NCBI RefSeq assembly: GCF_016862575.1
Contig: NZ_BONF01000002.1
Location: forward strand, 102,193 to 166,192
DNA length: 64,000 nucleotides
Direction of reading: 5' to 3'
Source: Catellatospora bangladeshensis
GTDB taxonomy: Bacteria; Actinomycetota; Actinomycetes; Mycobacteriales; Micromonosporaceae
The position numbers were made by a program, and so were the translations under genes. This document shows, one piece after another, positions 52,635-62,648 of the stretch; position 1 is the first letter of the stretch; each line of letters starts with the position of its first letter. The notes under the pieces are model-generated. The model was given only the letters and a program-made list of their open reading frames with translations, ran no database searches and was not told the DNA's origin.

Positions 52635-53405
52635 TCAGAAGAGAACCAGTCCGACCGTGATCAGCGTCGTCGAGATCTCGGACAGAAAACCGAGCACGTC
52701 CCCGGTGACGCCGCCGAGTCGGCGTACCAGATGGGTGCGCAGCGCAGCCACGGCGGACAGTGCGATCAGGATGGTAAGCGGGCCCTGCCAGGGACGATGC
52801 GGCACCGCGGGGAGTGCCAGCGCGGCCACGAGCACCGCGCCGAGCACCACTGCGGCCGGGCCGACGGTGCCCGCGACGAGCGCGCCCATGCCGCCGGGCC
52901 GGGCCGCCGGGATGCCGCGGCGGCAGGCCGCGGTGATCGCCAGGCGGCCCCCGGCGACCGCGGCCGCGAGGCAGGCGAGCAGCGCGAGCGGTGGCCGGGT
53001 GGACAGCTGCGCCAGCGTCGCGGTCTGCAGCAGCAGCACCAGCACCAGCGCGACCACGCCGAACGGGCCCACCTCCGGCGACTTCATGATCTCCAGGGCG
53101 CGCTCGCGGGAGCGGTACGAGCCCAGCGCGTCGACCGTGTCGGCCAGCCCGTCCAGGTGCAGCCCGCGGCTGAGCAGCGCGGCCAGGCCGACCGTCAGCG
53201 CCGCGGCGACCAGCGCGGGCAGGCCCGCGGCGAGCAGCGTCAGCACGCCGCCGAGCAGCAGCCCGAGCAGCGCGCCGACCGCCGGGGCCAGCCGCATGGA
53301 CCAGCCCGCGACGGGCCGGTCCAGCCGCTGCGGCCCGGCGACTGGCGCGACCGTGAACGTGGTCAGCGCCAGCCGCAGGCCGTCAGTCCACGGTGGACGT
53401 GTCAT
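52635..53405 (-). CDS. cobS: Adenosylcobinamide-GDP ribazoletransferase (cobalamin synthase)
   Basis: A 256-aa integral membrane enzyme that joins adenosylcobinamide-GDP and alpha-ribazole in the last steps of B12 assembly. The acidic motif RGLHLDGLADTVDALG is intact, and six or more membrane helices are visible. Its start lies 23 bp inside the 3' end of cobU-cobT, so the two are translationally coupled. Confidence 0.95.
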   Translation of the reverse strand: MTRPPWTDGLRLALTTFTVAPVAGPQRLDRPVAGWSMRLAPAVGALLGLLLGGVLTLLAAGLPALVAAALTVGLAALLSRGLHLDGLADTVDALGSYRSRERALEIMKSPEVGPFGVVALVLVLLLQTATLAQLSTRPPLALLACLAAAVAGGRLAITAACRRGIPAARPGGMGALVAGTVGPAAVVLGAVLVAALALPAVPHRPWQGPLTILIALSAVAALRTHLVRRLGGVTGDVLGFLSEISTTLITVGLVLF

Positions 53406-55380
53406 CGGTGCGGGACTCGGCCGGGTCGGTCTCGTACTCCGGCTCGTCCTCGACCTCCTGCAGGTGCGCGGGCGGCTCGTCCAGCACCGGCGGCAGCGCG
53501 GGCAGCGACGCGGCCAGGGTCAGCGCCGAGCGCAGCAGCGGCAGCGCCAGGAGCGCGCCCGCGCCCTCGCCCAGGCCGGTGTGCAGATCGGTCAGCTGGG
53601 TCGCGCCGAGCACGTCGGCGGCCAGCACCGTCGTCGGGTGGCGGCCAGCGTCGGCCACCGCGCACCACAGCCGCGACTGGCTGCCCAGGTCCCGCGCGAT
53701 CAGGCCGGCCGCGACCCCCGCAGGCCCGTCCAGCAGCACGGGGGTACGCCGCGCGGTGGCGCCCAGGATCACGCCCGCGGCCACGGCCAGGTCCGCGCCG
53801 CCCAGCTCGCTGAGCATCTCGCGTGCCGAGAGGACCCGCCCGCGCACGCGGTGCATGGCGTCGCGCACGGCGGCGCAGCGCTCCATCCACGCGGTGTCGT
53901 CCACGGTGCCGTCGGCGCTCACGACGCGGGCCAGCAGGCCGGGCACCTCGGCACCGGTCACCGCTGAGACCACGGCGGCCGCGGCCGCCTCCGCACCGGC
54001 CCCGCAGGAGCCCAGGATCAGCAGGTCCACCCCGCTGTCGACGGCCTCGTCGGCCAGGCGCCAGCCGCGGCGCAGCGCGTCCTCGACCGCCTCGGCGGGC
54101 ATCGCCTCGCCGTGCTCGATCGCCCCGGCCGGTGCGGTCTCCACGATCTGGAGGCTCACCCCCTGCTCCGCGGCGAGCAGCCCGATCGGTCCCTCGCCCT
54201 GGCGGGCGTCGGCGGCGGTACGGGCGGAACGGCCCGGCGACTGCCCGGCCGCGACCCCGCCCTCGTGGTCGCCGTGCAGCAGCAGCAGGCGCGGCCGCGC
54301 CCACGGTGCGGGCACCGCCCGGCCCTGCGCGGCGGCGGCGAACAGCACGATCTCGGCCAGCCGGCCCAGGCCCGAGCCGGGGATGTCGAGCAGGTCCAGG
54401 TGCTCGCGCGCCGCGTCCCGGGCGTCGCTGTCCGGGATGGGCAGGTTCATGCCGGGCTCGATCACCAGGCCGCTGTCGGGGACCTGCGCGGCCGCTTCGC
54501 GGACGTCGGCGGTGGCGGAGGGCCGGGGCGCGGCGGCGGGGGTGAACACCTCCGGGCTGGCGTACTCGGTGGCCGGGGCGGCCTGCGCGGGGTCGGCCGA
54601 GGCCGGCGTGGTCGAGGCCAGTGCGGCGGCCGCCGCGACCTCGGCCGCGGTGCCACCCGGCGCGGTCGCGCCCTGGGCCGCGCCGCTTCCGGGCGTGCCC
54701 GCGCCCTGAGCCGCGCCGCTTCCCGGCGTGCCTGCGGGCTGGGCCGCTGCGCCGTTCGCCGTGCTCGCGCCGAGGGCGGCCCGGTCCGGCACCGACGCGG
54801 TGCCGAAGTCGATCGCGGCGCCCGTCTCGGTGTCCGGGCGGCGCAGCCAGGCGGGCTGGCCCGCGACGACCAGCGCCACCGAGTCGCAGGCGGCGGCGAC
54901 GGCCTGATTGGTCAGTCCGAGCAGGTCGGCGAAGCGCACCCCGGCCTCGGTCGGCGGCACCACGGACAGCCCCACCTCGGGGCTGACCAGCACCACCCGG
55001 GCCGGGCAGGAGGCGACGGCCGCGGCCAGCCGGCTCACGTGCACCTGCGCGTCCGCGCGGTCCAGCAGGCTCACCACCCAGCCGCCCAGGTCGTCGACGA
55101 GCAGCGTCTCCTCGGCGGTCGCCTGCTGCAGCGCGGACGGCAGCGCGTCGGGGTCGCCGTACGTCTCCAGGGTCACCCAGGTGTGCGGGCGGCGCGCGCG
55201 GTGCGCGGCGACCCGCTCGGCGAAGGCCGGGTCCCCACCGTCCGCGAGCGCGGTGGCGAGATAGCGCACCGATCGCGCGCCCAGCAGCAGAGATTCGGCG
55301 AACTCGCTCTTGCCGGAGCGGATTCCGCCGAGCACCAGCACCCGTGCCCCGATGTTCGTGGGCTGACCGTCATGCGACAT
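53383..55380 (-). CDS. cobUT: Fused adenosylcobinamide kinase/guanylyltransferase and nicotinate-nucleotide:DMB phosphoribosyltransferase
   Basis: 665 aa. Residues 1-190 are CobU (P-loop GGIRSGKS at 18-25, guanylylation region following). A 110-aa low-complexity Ala/Gly/Pro/Thr linker includes two tandem GTPGSGAAQGA units. Residues about 300-640 are CobT, with the catalytic Glu in TGLGEGAGALLALPL. The product activates cobinamide and makes alpha-ribazole phosphate, so three late B12 steps lie in two coupled genes together with CobS. CobU and CobT are separate in most bacteria. Confidence 0.93.
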   Translation of the reverse strand: MSHDGQPTNIGARVLVLGGIRSGKSEFAESLLLGARSVRYLATALADGGDPAFAERVAAHRARRPHTWVTLETYGDPDALPSALQQATAEETLLVDDLGGWVVSLLDRADAQVHVSRLAAAVASCPARVVLVSPEVGLSVVPPTEAGVRFADLLGLTNQAVAAACDSVALVVAGQPAWLRRPDTETGAAIDFGTASVPDRAALGASTANGAAAQPAGTPGSGAAQGAGTPGSGAAQGATAPGGTAAEVAAAAALASTTPASADPAQAAPATEYASPEVFTPAAAPRPSATADVREAAAQVPDSGLVIEPGMNLPIPDSDARDAAREHLDLLDIPGSGLGRLAEIVLFAAAAQGRAVPAPWARPRLLLLHGDHEGGVAAGQSPGRSARTAADARQGEGPIGLLAAEQGVSLQIVETAPAGAIEHGEAMPAEAVEDALRRGWRLADEAVDSGVDLLILGSCGAGAEAAAAAVVSAVTGAEVPGLLARVVSADGTVDDTAWMERCAAVRDAMHRVRGRVLSAREMLSELGGADLAVAAGVILGATARRTPVLLDGPAGVAAGLIARDLGSQSRLWCAVADAGRHPTTVLAADVLGATQLTDLHTGLGEGAGALLALPLLRSALTLAASLPALPPVLDEPPAHLQEVEDEPEYETDPAESRTDDTSTVD

Positions 55381-55469
55381 GCCCGTACCTTATGACCTTC
55401 GCTCCCGGGGCGGGTCAGCGGATGCGTGCCTGCGCGGCGGCGCGGGCGGTGCCGGATAAGCTGATCGTC

Positions 55470-55664
55470 ATGACGTGGAGCTGGCGGTACGAGGACGCGG
55501 AGGGCAAGCCCGTCGAGGGCCCGAACGAGACGTTCAGCAACCAGGCAGACGCGGAGTCGTGGCTGGGACAGACCTGGCGCGACCTGGTCGCCGCCGGTAC
55601 GGCCGAGGTGGTGCTCGTCGAGGGCGACCGCGACGAGTACCGGATGAGCCTGCAGGGCGCGTGA
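55470..55664 (+). CDS. Conserved small protein
   Basis: 64 aa, acidic, with a start MTWSWRYEDAEGKPVEGPNE and SNQADAESWLGQTWRDL. A short conserved actinobacterial protein; function unknown. It diverges from cobUT and ends just before a strong hairpin. Confidence 0.78.
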   Translation: MTWSWRYEDAEGKPVEGPNETFSNQADAESWLGQTWRDLVAAGTAEVVLVEGDRDEYRMSLQGA

Positions 55665-55668
55665 CCGT

Positions 55669-55707
55669 CCGCCGCGGGGCCGTCCATCCGGAACGGCCCC
55701 GCGGCGG
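55669..55707. terminator. Two-way hairpin terminator
   Basis: Perfect 15-bp arms CCGCCGCGGGGCCGT and ACGGCCCCGCGGCGG with a 9-nt loop, between converging genes. Confidence 0.82.
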
Positions 55708-55713
55708 CACGGT

Positions 55714-56712
55714 TCACGGGCGCTGCGCGGGGGACTCGGTCTTGGCCGGGTCGCGCTCGGTGACCGGCTCGACGATCTCGTCGATCGCCTTGAGCAGGTC
55801 CGCGTCGAGCTTCACGCCGGACGCCTTGACGTTGTCGCGCACCTGCTCGGGGCGCGAGGCGCCGATGATGGCCGACGACACGTTCGGGTTCTGCAGCACC
55901 CACGCGATGGCGAGCTGGCCCATGGTGAGCCCGGCCTGGTCGGCCAGCGGCCGCAGCTGCTGCACCCGGGTCAGCACGTCCTCGGCGAGCCAGCGCGCGA
56001 TGAAACCGGCGCCCGACTTCTCGTCGGTGGCCCGCGAACCGGCCGGCGGCGGCTGGCCCGGCTGGTACTTGCCGGTCAGCACGCCCTGCGCCATCGGCGA
56101 CCACACGATCTGGCCGATGCCCAGCTCCTCGGAGGTGGGGACCACCTCGGCCTCGATGACCCGCCACAGCATCGAGTACTGCGGCTGGTTCGACACCAGC
56201 GGGATCCGCAGCTCCTTGGCCAGCGCGTGCGCGGCGCGGATCTCCGGCGCCTTCCATTCCGAGACGCCGATGTAGTGCGCCTTACCGGCGTGCACGATGT
56301 CGGCGAACGCGCTCATCGTCTCCTCGAGCGGCGTCGCGTAGTCGTAGCGGTGCGCCTGGTAGAGGTCGACGTAGTCGGTCTGCAGGCGGCGCAGCGAGCC
56401 GTCGATCGACTCCATGATGTGCTTGCGGGACAGGCCCCGGTCGTTGCGTCCCGGGCCGGTCGGCCAGAACACCTTCGTGAAGATCTCCAGCCCCTGGCGG
56501 CGCTCGCCCTTCAGCGCGCGGCCGAGCACCTCCTCGGCGCGGGTGCCGGCGTACACGTCGGCGGTGTCGAACGTGGTGATCCCGCTGTCGAGGGCGGCCT
56601 GCACACACGCGGTGGCGGCGTCCTCCTCGACCTGCGAGCCGTGGGTGATCCAGTTTCCGTACGAGATCTCGCTGACGAGCATCCCGGAACGGCCCAAATG
56701 CCGAAAGTCCAT
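55714..56712 (-). CDS. Aldo-keto reductase
   Basis: 332 aa, TIM-barrel NADPH-dependent carbonyl reductase related to voltage-gated K+ channel beta subunits. Catalytic tetrad: Asp and Tyr in FDTADVYAG, Lys in IFTKVFW, His in LYQAHRYD. The C-terminal IIGASRPEQVRDN binds cofactor. Substrate unknown. Confidence 0.93.
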   Translation of the reverse strand: MDFRHLGRSGMLVSEISYGNWITHGSQVEEDAATACVQAALDSGITTFDTADVYAGTRAEEVLGRALKGERRQGLEIFTKVFWPTGPGRNDRGLSRKHIMESIDGSLRRLQTDYVDLYQAHRYDYATPLEETMSAFADIVHAGKAHYIGVSEWKAPEIRAAHALAKELRIPLVSNQPQYSMLWRVIEAEVVPTSEELGIGQIVWSPMAQGVLTGKYQPGQPPPAGSRATDEKSGAGFIARWLAEDVLTRVQQLRPLADQAGLTMGQLAIAWVLQNPNVSSAIIGASRPEQVRDNVKASGVKLDADLLKAIDEIVEPVTERDPAKTESPAQRP

Positions 56713-56765
56713 GCCCACGACCCTATGCCCGGCCGGTGCGGCCGGGTGTACGAGGGTTGAATCTT

Positions 56766-59447
56766 CTACAAAACCGGTTTCGTGTCGGCGAGCAGGCGGT
56801 CCAGCTCCTCCATCACGACCTGGCGGCTGGGCAGCTCGGGGTCGATGAACGGGCGGCCCTTGCGGTCCAGCGCGCCCCAGCGGCCGGTGGGCCCGGCGAT
56901 GAGGAACGCCACCGGGTGGATGACCAGCGCCGGGTGCACCGGCGGGACGACCACGGCGCCGGTGCGGTCCACCACGCCCTTGCGCCCGCCCGCGTCCACG
57001 ATGGCCAGGCCCTCGTCGGAGAAGCCGTCCACGTAGCGGCCGTCGGTGAGCGCCGTGGCGAACCCGGTGAACTGGAACGGCACCACGGGCCGGCCCTGCT
57101 TGTCGACCGCGCCCCAGCCACCCCGGCGCACCGCGGCCAGACCGCGGCGGAACGGGCGGACGTCGTCGAAGCCGGTGGAGATGATCACGCGGCCCTGCTT
57201 GTCGATGGCGACCCAGCCACCCGCGCCGTCGCGCGACACCCAGGCCAGCCCGTCGGAGAACGAGCCGACGCCGAGCCAGCCGGCCCGGCCGTCGATGAGC
57301 CGGTTGCCCGCCTCGTCGATCAGCTCCCAGGTCTCCATCTCGGGGCGGCGCACCCACGCGGCGCCGTCGCGGAACGGCTGCACGTCGGCGAAGGCCGGGG
57401 CGATGACGGTGCGGCCGTCCGCGCCCGCGAAGCCCCAGCACTGCACCCGCTCGTCGAAGCGCGGCACCGGCGGCTTGCTGACCTGGAGGATCTCGTCCGA
57501 ACTGCGCGGGTACGGCCCCATGCCGTTCTCGGCGATCTTCATCGAGACGGCGTCGAGCGCCATCTCGGTGCGCGCGATCAGCTCCGGGTCCTCGACCTTG
57601 CGCAGCTCCAGGGCCTTCTCGAAGTGGTTGAACGCCTCCATGTAGCGGCCCTGGTCCAGGCAGGACCGCCCGGCGTGCTCGTGCATGGTGGCGCGCAGCC
57701 GGTCGGGCAGCTCCGTCGAGTTGGCCTCGGCGAACAGCTTGTCGGCCTCGGCGAAGTCGCCGCGCCACTGCAGCACGTGGGCCAGGCGCGCCTTGGCCAG
57801 CGCGATCCGGCGCAGCTCACCGGTCGCCTCGGCGTGCACCAGCGCCATCTTGCCGTCGGACAGCGCCTTGGACAGGTCGCCGAGGATGCGGGAGACGACG
57901 GCGCGCAGGCTGAGCAGCCGGGCCCGGGTCGGGTTGTCGGTGGCCGGGGTGAGCTTCTCGGTGAGCCGGTCACGGATCTCGCGCAGCTCGTCCGGGTTGT
58001 CCACCAGCTCACGCAGGGTCTCGTGGTGGAAGCGCCACTGGTACGACGCGAGCACCTGCTCCGGGTCGGGACCGGCCTCGGGGGTGGGCTCCGGCTCGGG
58101 CGCGGCGGCGGCAGCGGCCTCGCCCGCGGTGACCGGGGTGGCGGCCGCGGGCGCGGGGGCTTCGGCACCGGGTGCGGCGCCCGGCCGGACCAGCGGGTGC
58201 ATCATCGTCGGCGCGGCGAGCGCGGTAGCGGCGCCGGCCGCGACCGCGGTGACCGGCAGCACGGTGTCCGGGCTGGCCACGACCGGGGTGCTCGGCGCGG
58301 CGGGGGAGACCGGGTTGACCGAGACGGGCGTCGCGGAGACGGGCTCGGCCGACTCGGGTGCCGTGGCGGCCGGCTCGGCGGACACGGGCGCGGCGGCCTC
58401 GGCGCCGGTCGGGGCCTGGTCGGTCACCGCGGGCATGGTGCCGGTGTCGGCGGTGGAGTGGCGTCCACGCCGGCCGGGGGCCGGGCTGCCGTCGCCGGTC
58501 GCGGGTGCGGCCGAGGTGCCTGCGGCTGCGGTCTGTGCCGGGGCCGGCGGCTGCGCGGGGGAGGTCGGGGCGTCCTGGTGGATCGGCGGCGCGGCGGGCG
58601 CGGCCGCGGCGGCCTGCACCGGCTGCGGCACGGCCTGCTGGCCGGGCGCCTGCGGCGCCGGCTGGCCGGGTCCGTGCTGCCCCGGACCGTGCTGCCCCGG
58701 GACCTGGCCGTACGGCGGCTGGCCGGGCATGCCGGGGTGGCCCTGCTGGGGCCCGCCGGGCTGGCCCTGCGGCTGGCCGTAGACCTGGCCCTGCTGCGGG
58801 CGCTGACCCTGCGGCGGGCCGTACGGCGGCTGGCCCTGCTGAGGCATGCCGGGCTGCCCCTGCGGCGGGCCGTAGGGCGGCTGGCCCTGCGGGCCGGGCT
58901 GGTTGGGGCGGCCGTAGACCTGGCCCTGCTGCGGGCGCTGACCCTGCTGCGGGCCGGGGCCCTGCTGCGGGTGGCGACCCTGCTGCGGCGGGCCGTACGG
59001 GCCGGGGCCCTGCTGCGGGTGCGGCTGGTTGGGGCCGCCGTAGACCTGGCCCTGCTGCGGGCCGGGGCCCTGCGGGCGGTACTGCGGGCCGGGCTGGGGC
59101 GGCATGGGGCCGGGGCGGCCGCCACGCTGCGCGCCGGGCGCGTTCGGGTCCCAGTTGCCCTGCTGGGGCGGGCGCTGCCCGTTGGCGGGCGGGAACGGGC
59201 CGGGCGGCGGGCCCTGGCCGGCGTGCGGCTGGCCGTACTGCTGCGGGCCGTTGGGGTGCGGCTGGTTCGGGCCGGGCTGGCCCGGCTGCTGGCCCTGCGG
59301 CGCCTGCTGCTGGTTGCCCTGCTGAGCCGGATTGTCCGGGTTGTCTGACGGCGGGCGCTGTCCGGGCACCCGAGACCACGGCGACGTCGGCGTACCGGCC
59401 CAGGCCGGCGTGCCGCGGTGCCGCTCGTCGGTGCGCTCGTCGCTCAC
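56766..59447 (-). CDS. WG-repeat protein with long Pro/Gln/Gly-rich N-terminal region
   Basis: 893 aa. Residues 1-260 are almost wholly Pro, Gln and Gly in irregular PQQGQ/YGPPQ units; 260-450 are Ala/Pro/Val-rich; 450-620 form a helical TPR-like region ([20 protein letters not shown]); 640-893 hold about six WG repeats ([28 protein letters not shown]). No signal peptide or membrane helix. The GTG has GAGGTGGG upstream. WG repeats probably bind proteins or polymers; the disordered front may drive clustering. Function unknown. Confidence 0.87.
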   Translation of the reverse strand: MSDERTDERHRGTPAWAGTPTSPWSRVPGQRPPSDNPDNPAQQGNQQQAPQGQQPGQPGPNQPHPNGPQQYGQPHAGQGPPPGPFPPANGQRPPQQGNWDPNAPGAQRGGRPGPMPPQPGPQYRPQGPGPQQGQVYGGPNQPHPQQGPGPYGPPQQGRHPQQGPGPQQGQRPQQGQVYGRPNQPGPQGQPPYGPPQGQPGMPQQGQPPYGPPQGQRPQQGQVYGQPQGQPGGPQQGHPGMPGQPPYGQVPGQHGPGQHGPGQPAPQAPGQQAVPQPVQAAAAAPAAPPIHQDAPTSPAQPPAPAQTAAAGTSAAPATGDGSPAPGRRGRHSTADTGTMPAVTDQAPTGAEAAAPVSAEPAATAPESAEPVSATPVSVNPVSPAAPSTPVVASPDTVLPVTAVAAGAATALAAPTMMHPLVRPGAAPGAEAPAPAAATPVTAGEAAAAAAPEPEPTPEAGPDPEQVLASYQWRFHHETLRELVDNPDELREIRDRLTEKLTPATDNPTRARLLSLRAVVSRILGDLSKALSDGKMALVHAEATGELRRIALAKARLAHVLQWRGDFAEADKLFAEANSTELPDRLRATMHEHAGRSCLDQGRYMEAFNHFEKALELRKVEDPELIARTEMALDAVSMKIAENGMGPYPRSSDEILQVSKPPVPRFDERVQCWGFAGADGRTVIAPAFADVQPFRDGAAWVRRPEMETWELIDEAGNRLIDGRAGWLGVGSFSDGLAWVSRDGAGGWVAIDKQGRVIISTGFDDVRPFRRGLAAVRRGGWGAVDKQGRPVVPFQFTGFATALTDGRYVDGFSDEGLAIVDAGGRKGVVDRTGAVVVPPVHPALVIHPVAFLIAGPTGRWGALDRKGRPFIDPELPSRQVVMEELDRLLADTKPVL

Positions 59448-59565
59448 GCCCCACCTCGCCTGATCCGGGTCCATCGATGACACAAAACGCATCGCGAACC
59501 GAGACGTCACGAAGGTATCGTCACCCGGCCCGAAAAAAGATGCGGTTGCGAGTGGAGGGTACGGG

Positions 59566-60429
59566 GTGGGCTTCATCACCGCCACTGCGGATAGGCTCCC
59601 AATCCGAAACTTCACCGAGTCGGCGGGCCTCATCCGGACGTTGGGCGCATCGGGTTTCCGGAGATTCTCGACATATCGCCAGGCCACGGTGGCCGCCACG
59701 GCCACCAACACCATGTTCGGCTTCCTGCGCACCTACGTCATGCTGGCCGTGGCCGGCTCGGCCGCCGCGCTCGGCGGGCAGGCGGCCGGCTACGACGCGC
59801 CCCGGCTGGTCACCTACGTGTGGGCGGGGCAGGGCCTGATCGGCGTGGTGCTGCTCTGGGGCTGGACCGACCTGGCCGACCGCATCCGCTCCGGCGACGT
59901 GGTCACCGACCTGCTCCGCCCGGTCCACCCGGTCCTCGGCTACCTGCTGCCCGACCTCGGGCGCGCGGCGTACGCGCTGCTCACCCGGTTCACCGTGCCG
60001 ATCGCGGTGGGCGCGCTCGCGTTCGACATGTACGTGCCGCGCCGCGCCGCCACCTACCCGCTGTTCGCGCTGTCGGTGCTGCTGGCCCTGCTGGTGTGCT
60101 TCGCCGGGCGGTTTCTGGCCAACGCCGCCGCGTACTGGCTGCTGGACAGCCGTGGCGTGCTGATGACCTGGGCCGTCTGCTCGGGCGTGCTCGGCGGGCT
60201 CTACTTCCCGATCCGCTTCCTGCCCGACTGGGCCGCCGCGGTGCTCTACTTCGGCACCCCCTTTCCCTCGCTGCTCCAGGTGCCGCTGGACGTGCTGGTG
60301 GAGCGCGACCCGCCGCTGAGCCAGCTGGGCCTGCTCGGGCTCCAGGCGGGCTGGGCGGTGCTGCTGCTGTGGGGCTGCGTCGCGGTGCAGCGGCGCGCCG
60401 AGCGGCGGCTGGTGGTGCAGGGTGGCTGA
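59566..60429 (+). CDS. ABC-2 type permease (first of pair)
   Basis: 287 aa with six hydrophobic segments and an ABC-2/DUF990-like plan ([20 protein letters not shown] start of the membrane part). GTG start behind GGAGGG. The stop overlaps the GTG of the second permease by 8 bp. First gene of a three-gene exporter with two different permeases and one ATPase. Confidence 0.85.
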   Translation: MGFITATADRLPIRNFTESAGLIRTLGASGFRRFSTYRQATVAATATNTMFGFLRTYVMLAVAGSAAALGGQAAGYDAPRLVTYVWAGQGLIGVVLLWGWTDLADRIRSGDVVTDLLRPVHPVLGYLLPDLGRAAYALLTRFTVPIAVGALAFDMYVPRRAATYPLFALSVLLALLVCFAGRFLANAAAYWLLDSRGVLMTWAVCSGVLGGLYFPIRFLPDWAAAVLYFGTPFPSLLQVPLDVLVERDPPLSQLGLLGLQAGWAVLLLWGCVAVQRRAERRLVVQGG

Positions 60430-61312
60430 GCCCTCGGCCGCCACGGCCGCGGCCCCCGCCGGCGCGGACCGCACCGTCCCGGTCACCACCGCCGACGTGG
60501 CGGACGCTCCGGCCTCGACCGCCGCGATCTACCGGGCGCTGCTGCGCGCTCAGGTCCGTGCCCAGGCGTCGTACCGGGCGAGCTTCGCGCTCGACCTGGC
60601 CTCCAACGTGATCTTCCTGGGCGCCGATCTGCTCACCGTGCTGGTGCTGTTCCACCAGGTGCCCGCCCTGGCCGGATTCACGCTGGCCGAGTCGCTGCTC
60701 GTGTTCGGCCTGGCCGCGCTCGGATTCGCGCTGGCCGACCTCGCCGTCGGCAACATAGAGCGGATGAAGCAGCACGTGCGGACCGGCCTGCTCGACGCGG
60801 TGCTGATCCGGCCCCTCGGCGTGCTGTCCCAGCTACTGGTGCTGGACCTCGGGGTGCGGCGGGTCGGCCGGGTGATCACGAGCACCGCGGTGCTGGCCGT
60901 CGCCGCGTACCAGGCCGGGGTCCGGCCCACCCCCGCCAACCTGCTGCTGCTGGTCGTCACGCCGCTGGCGGGCGCCGTGTTCTTCGGCTCGGTCTTCGTG
61001 GCCACCGCCACCGTCGCGTTCTGGTGGGTGGAGTCCGGCGAGCTGTCCGCCGCGCTGACCTACGGCGGGCGCGACTTCACCTCGTACCCGATGACCGTCT
61101 ACGGCGGCTGGTTCCGCCACCTGATGGCGTTCGGGCTCGGCTTCGGCCTGGTCGCGTACTACCCGGCGCTCATCCTGCTCGGCCGGCCCGACCCGATCGG
61201 CGCCCCGGCCTGGCTCGGCTGGTGCGGCCCGCTGCTCGCGCTCGCCGCCGCCGCGCTCGCCGCCCTCGTCTGGCGCACCGGCGTACGCCACTACCGCAGC
61301 ACCGGCTCGTGA
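60422..61312 (+). CDS. ABC-2 type permease (second of pair)
   Basis: 296 aa. A 35-aa Ala/Pro/Thr-rich cytosolic N-terminus precedes six hydrophobic segments; RAQASYRASFALDLASNVIF parallels the start of the first permease, so the two probably form a heterodimer. The ATPase gene starts 10 bp downstream. Confidence 0.85.
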   Translation: MAEPSAATAAAPAGADRTVPVTTADVADAPASTAAIYRALLRAQVRAQASYRASFALDLASNVIFLGADLLTVLVLFHQVPALAGFTLAESLLVFGLAALGFALADLAVGNIERMKQHVRTGLLDAVLIRPLGVLSQLLVLDLGVRRVGRVITSTAVLAVAAYQAGVRPTPANLLLLVVTPLAGAVFFGSVFVATATVAFWWVESGELSAALTYGGRDFTSYPMTVYGGWFRHLMAFGLGFGLVAYYPALILLGRPDPIGAPAWLGWCGPLLALAAAALAALVWRTGVRHYRSTGS

Positions 61313-61322
61313 GGGGGAGCGC

Positions 61323-62273
61323 GTGAACGTCATCGAAACCCGGGAGCTGCGCAAGGAGTTCAGCGTGCGGGTGCGCCGCGGGCTGCTGCGCCGGGAACGG
61401 CGCACCGTCGCCGCGGTCGACGGGGTGGACCTGACGGTGCAGCGCGGTGAGCTGCTGGGCTACCTCGGGCCGAACGGCGCGGGCAAGTCCACCACGCTGA
61501 AGATGCTGACCGGCGTGCTGCACCCGTCCGGCGGCCGGGTGACGGTGTGCGGGCTCACCCCGGTGCCGCAGCGGATCCAGCTCGCCCGCCGCATCGGCGT
61601 GGTGTTCGGGCAGCGCTCGCAGCTGTGGTGGGACCTGCCCCTGCGCGACTCGTTCGAGCTGCTGCGGCACATCTACCGGGTGCCCGGCGGTGAGCACGCG
61701 GCCCGCCTGCGGCGCTGCCGCGACCTGCTCGACCTGGACGAATTCCTGGACACCCCGGTCCGCCAGCTGTCCCTCGGCCAGCGCATGCGCGGCGAGCTGA
61801 CCGCGGCGCTGCTGCACGGCCCGCAGATCCTGTTCCTCGACGAGCCGACCATCGGCCTGGACGTGGTCAGCAAGCAGGCCGTACGCGGCTTCCTGGCCGA
61901 GCTGGGCGAACGCGGCGACACCACCATCGTGCTGACCACGCACGACCTGGCCGACATCGAGCGGCTGTGCCGGCGCATCGTGGTCATCGACCACGGCCGG
62001 GTGGTGCACGACGGCGGCATCGACGCGCTGCACGCCCGCTACGGCTCGCAGCGGCGGGTCGTCGTGGACTTCGACGTCGCGCCCGCGGCCCCGCCGGTGC
62101 TGCCCGGCGTACACCTGGAGTCCGCGACCGGCCCCCGCCTGGTCTTCACCCTCGACGGCAGCGCCTCGGTCGGCACCCTCGTCTCGGCCCTGACCGCCCT
62201 CGGCGGCCTGCGCGACCTCTCGGTAGCCGAACCGGAGATCGAAGAGGTCATCGCCCGCCTCTACCGCCACTGA
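61323..62273 (+). CDS. ABC exporter ATP-binding protein
   Basis: 316 aa. Walker A GPNGAGKST (56-64), signature LSLGQRMRGEL, Walker B ILFLDEPTIGLD and switch TTHD. The QRSQLWWDLP block is typical of the subgroup paired with DUF990 permeases. A C-terminal 80-aa accessory domain follows. GGGGGAG precedes the GTG. Confidence 0.92.
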   Translation: MNVIETRELRKEFSVRVRRGLLRRERRTVAAVDGVDLTVQRGELLGYLGPNGAGKSTTLKMLTGVLHPSGGRVTVCGLTPVPQRIQLARRIGVVFGQRSQLWWDLPLRDSFELLRHIYRVPGGEHAARLRRCRDLLDLDEFLDTPVRQLSLGQRMRGELTAALLHGPQILFLDEPTIGLDVVSKQAVRGFLAELGERGDTTIVLTTHDLADIERLCRRIVVIDHGRVVHDGGIDALHARYGSQRRVVVDFDVAPAAPPVLPGVHLESATGPRLVFTLDGSASVGTLVSALTALGGLRDLSVAEPEIEEVIARLYRH

Positions 62274-62341
62274 CCCACCCCGCACCCGCGCCGCCCCCCG
62301 CCCTCGCGCGCCCCGCCCTGCCGCGCCGCGTCCCGCCGCGC

Positions 62342-62395
62342 GTTAGGAAGGGCACCTTCTTATCGCTATCCGTAGAGGAAGGGCACCTTCTTAAC
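62342..62395 (+). repeat. Palindrome family A, copy 9 (right arm flipped)
   Basis: Both arms read GGAAGGGCACCTTCTT in the same direction, so the long hairpin cannot form; each arm can still fold alone (GGAAGG-GCA-CCTTCT). The connecting loop CGCTATCCGTAGA is as in other copies. 68 bp past the ABC ATPase stop. Confidence 0.88.
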
Positions 62396-62421
62396 TCGTG
62401 GGTGGGCTGGGTTGGAAGGTT

Positions 62422-62482
62422 GATCGCTGGTTCGTGTCCAAAGGTGTGGTCCAGCGCAAGGTTCTGACACGAAACAGTGATC
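62422..62482. repeat. Palindrome family C, copy 5
   Basis: GATCGCTGGTTCGTGTC and GACACGAAACAGTGATC, imperfect inverse arms; the interior (AAAGGTG, GTCCAGC, CAAGGTTCT) is shared with copy 4. The rest of this 375-bp gap holds a possible -10 (TACACT at 62563) for the next gene and nothing else I can name. Confidence 0.82.
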
Positions 62483-62648
62483 TTCACTGTGGCGCGGCGC
62501 CGACGAGCCGGAGTCGGGTGTGCGCTCGCCGACACCCGCTTCCGGCAGCGATCTTGGGCGGTTACACTTTCAGCTGCACAGGGCCGCAAGGGGCGCGCTG
62601 GTTGGGTGGGACGGCGCGCGTTCACCGTGCCGTACCCGGAGCAGACCC

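Noticed and set aside
55381..55469. Cobalamin riboswitch upstream of cobUT
   Set aside because: The divergent gap is under 90 bp and lacks a B12-box-like sequence; too short for the aptamer.
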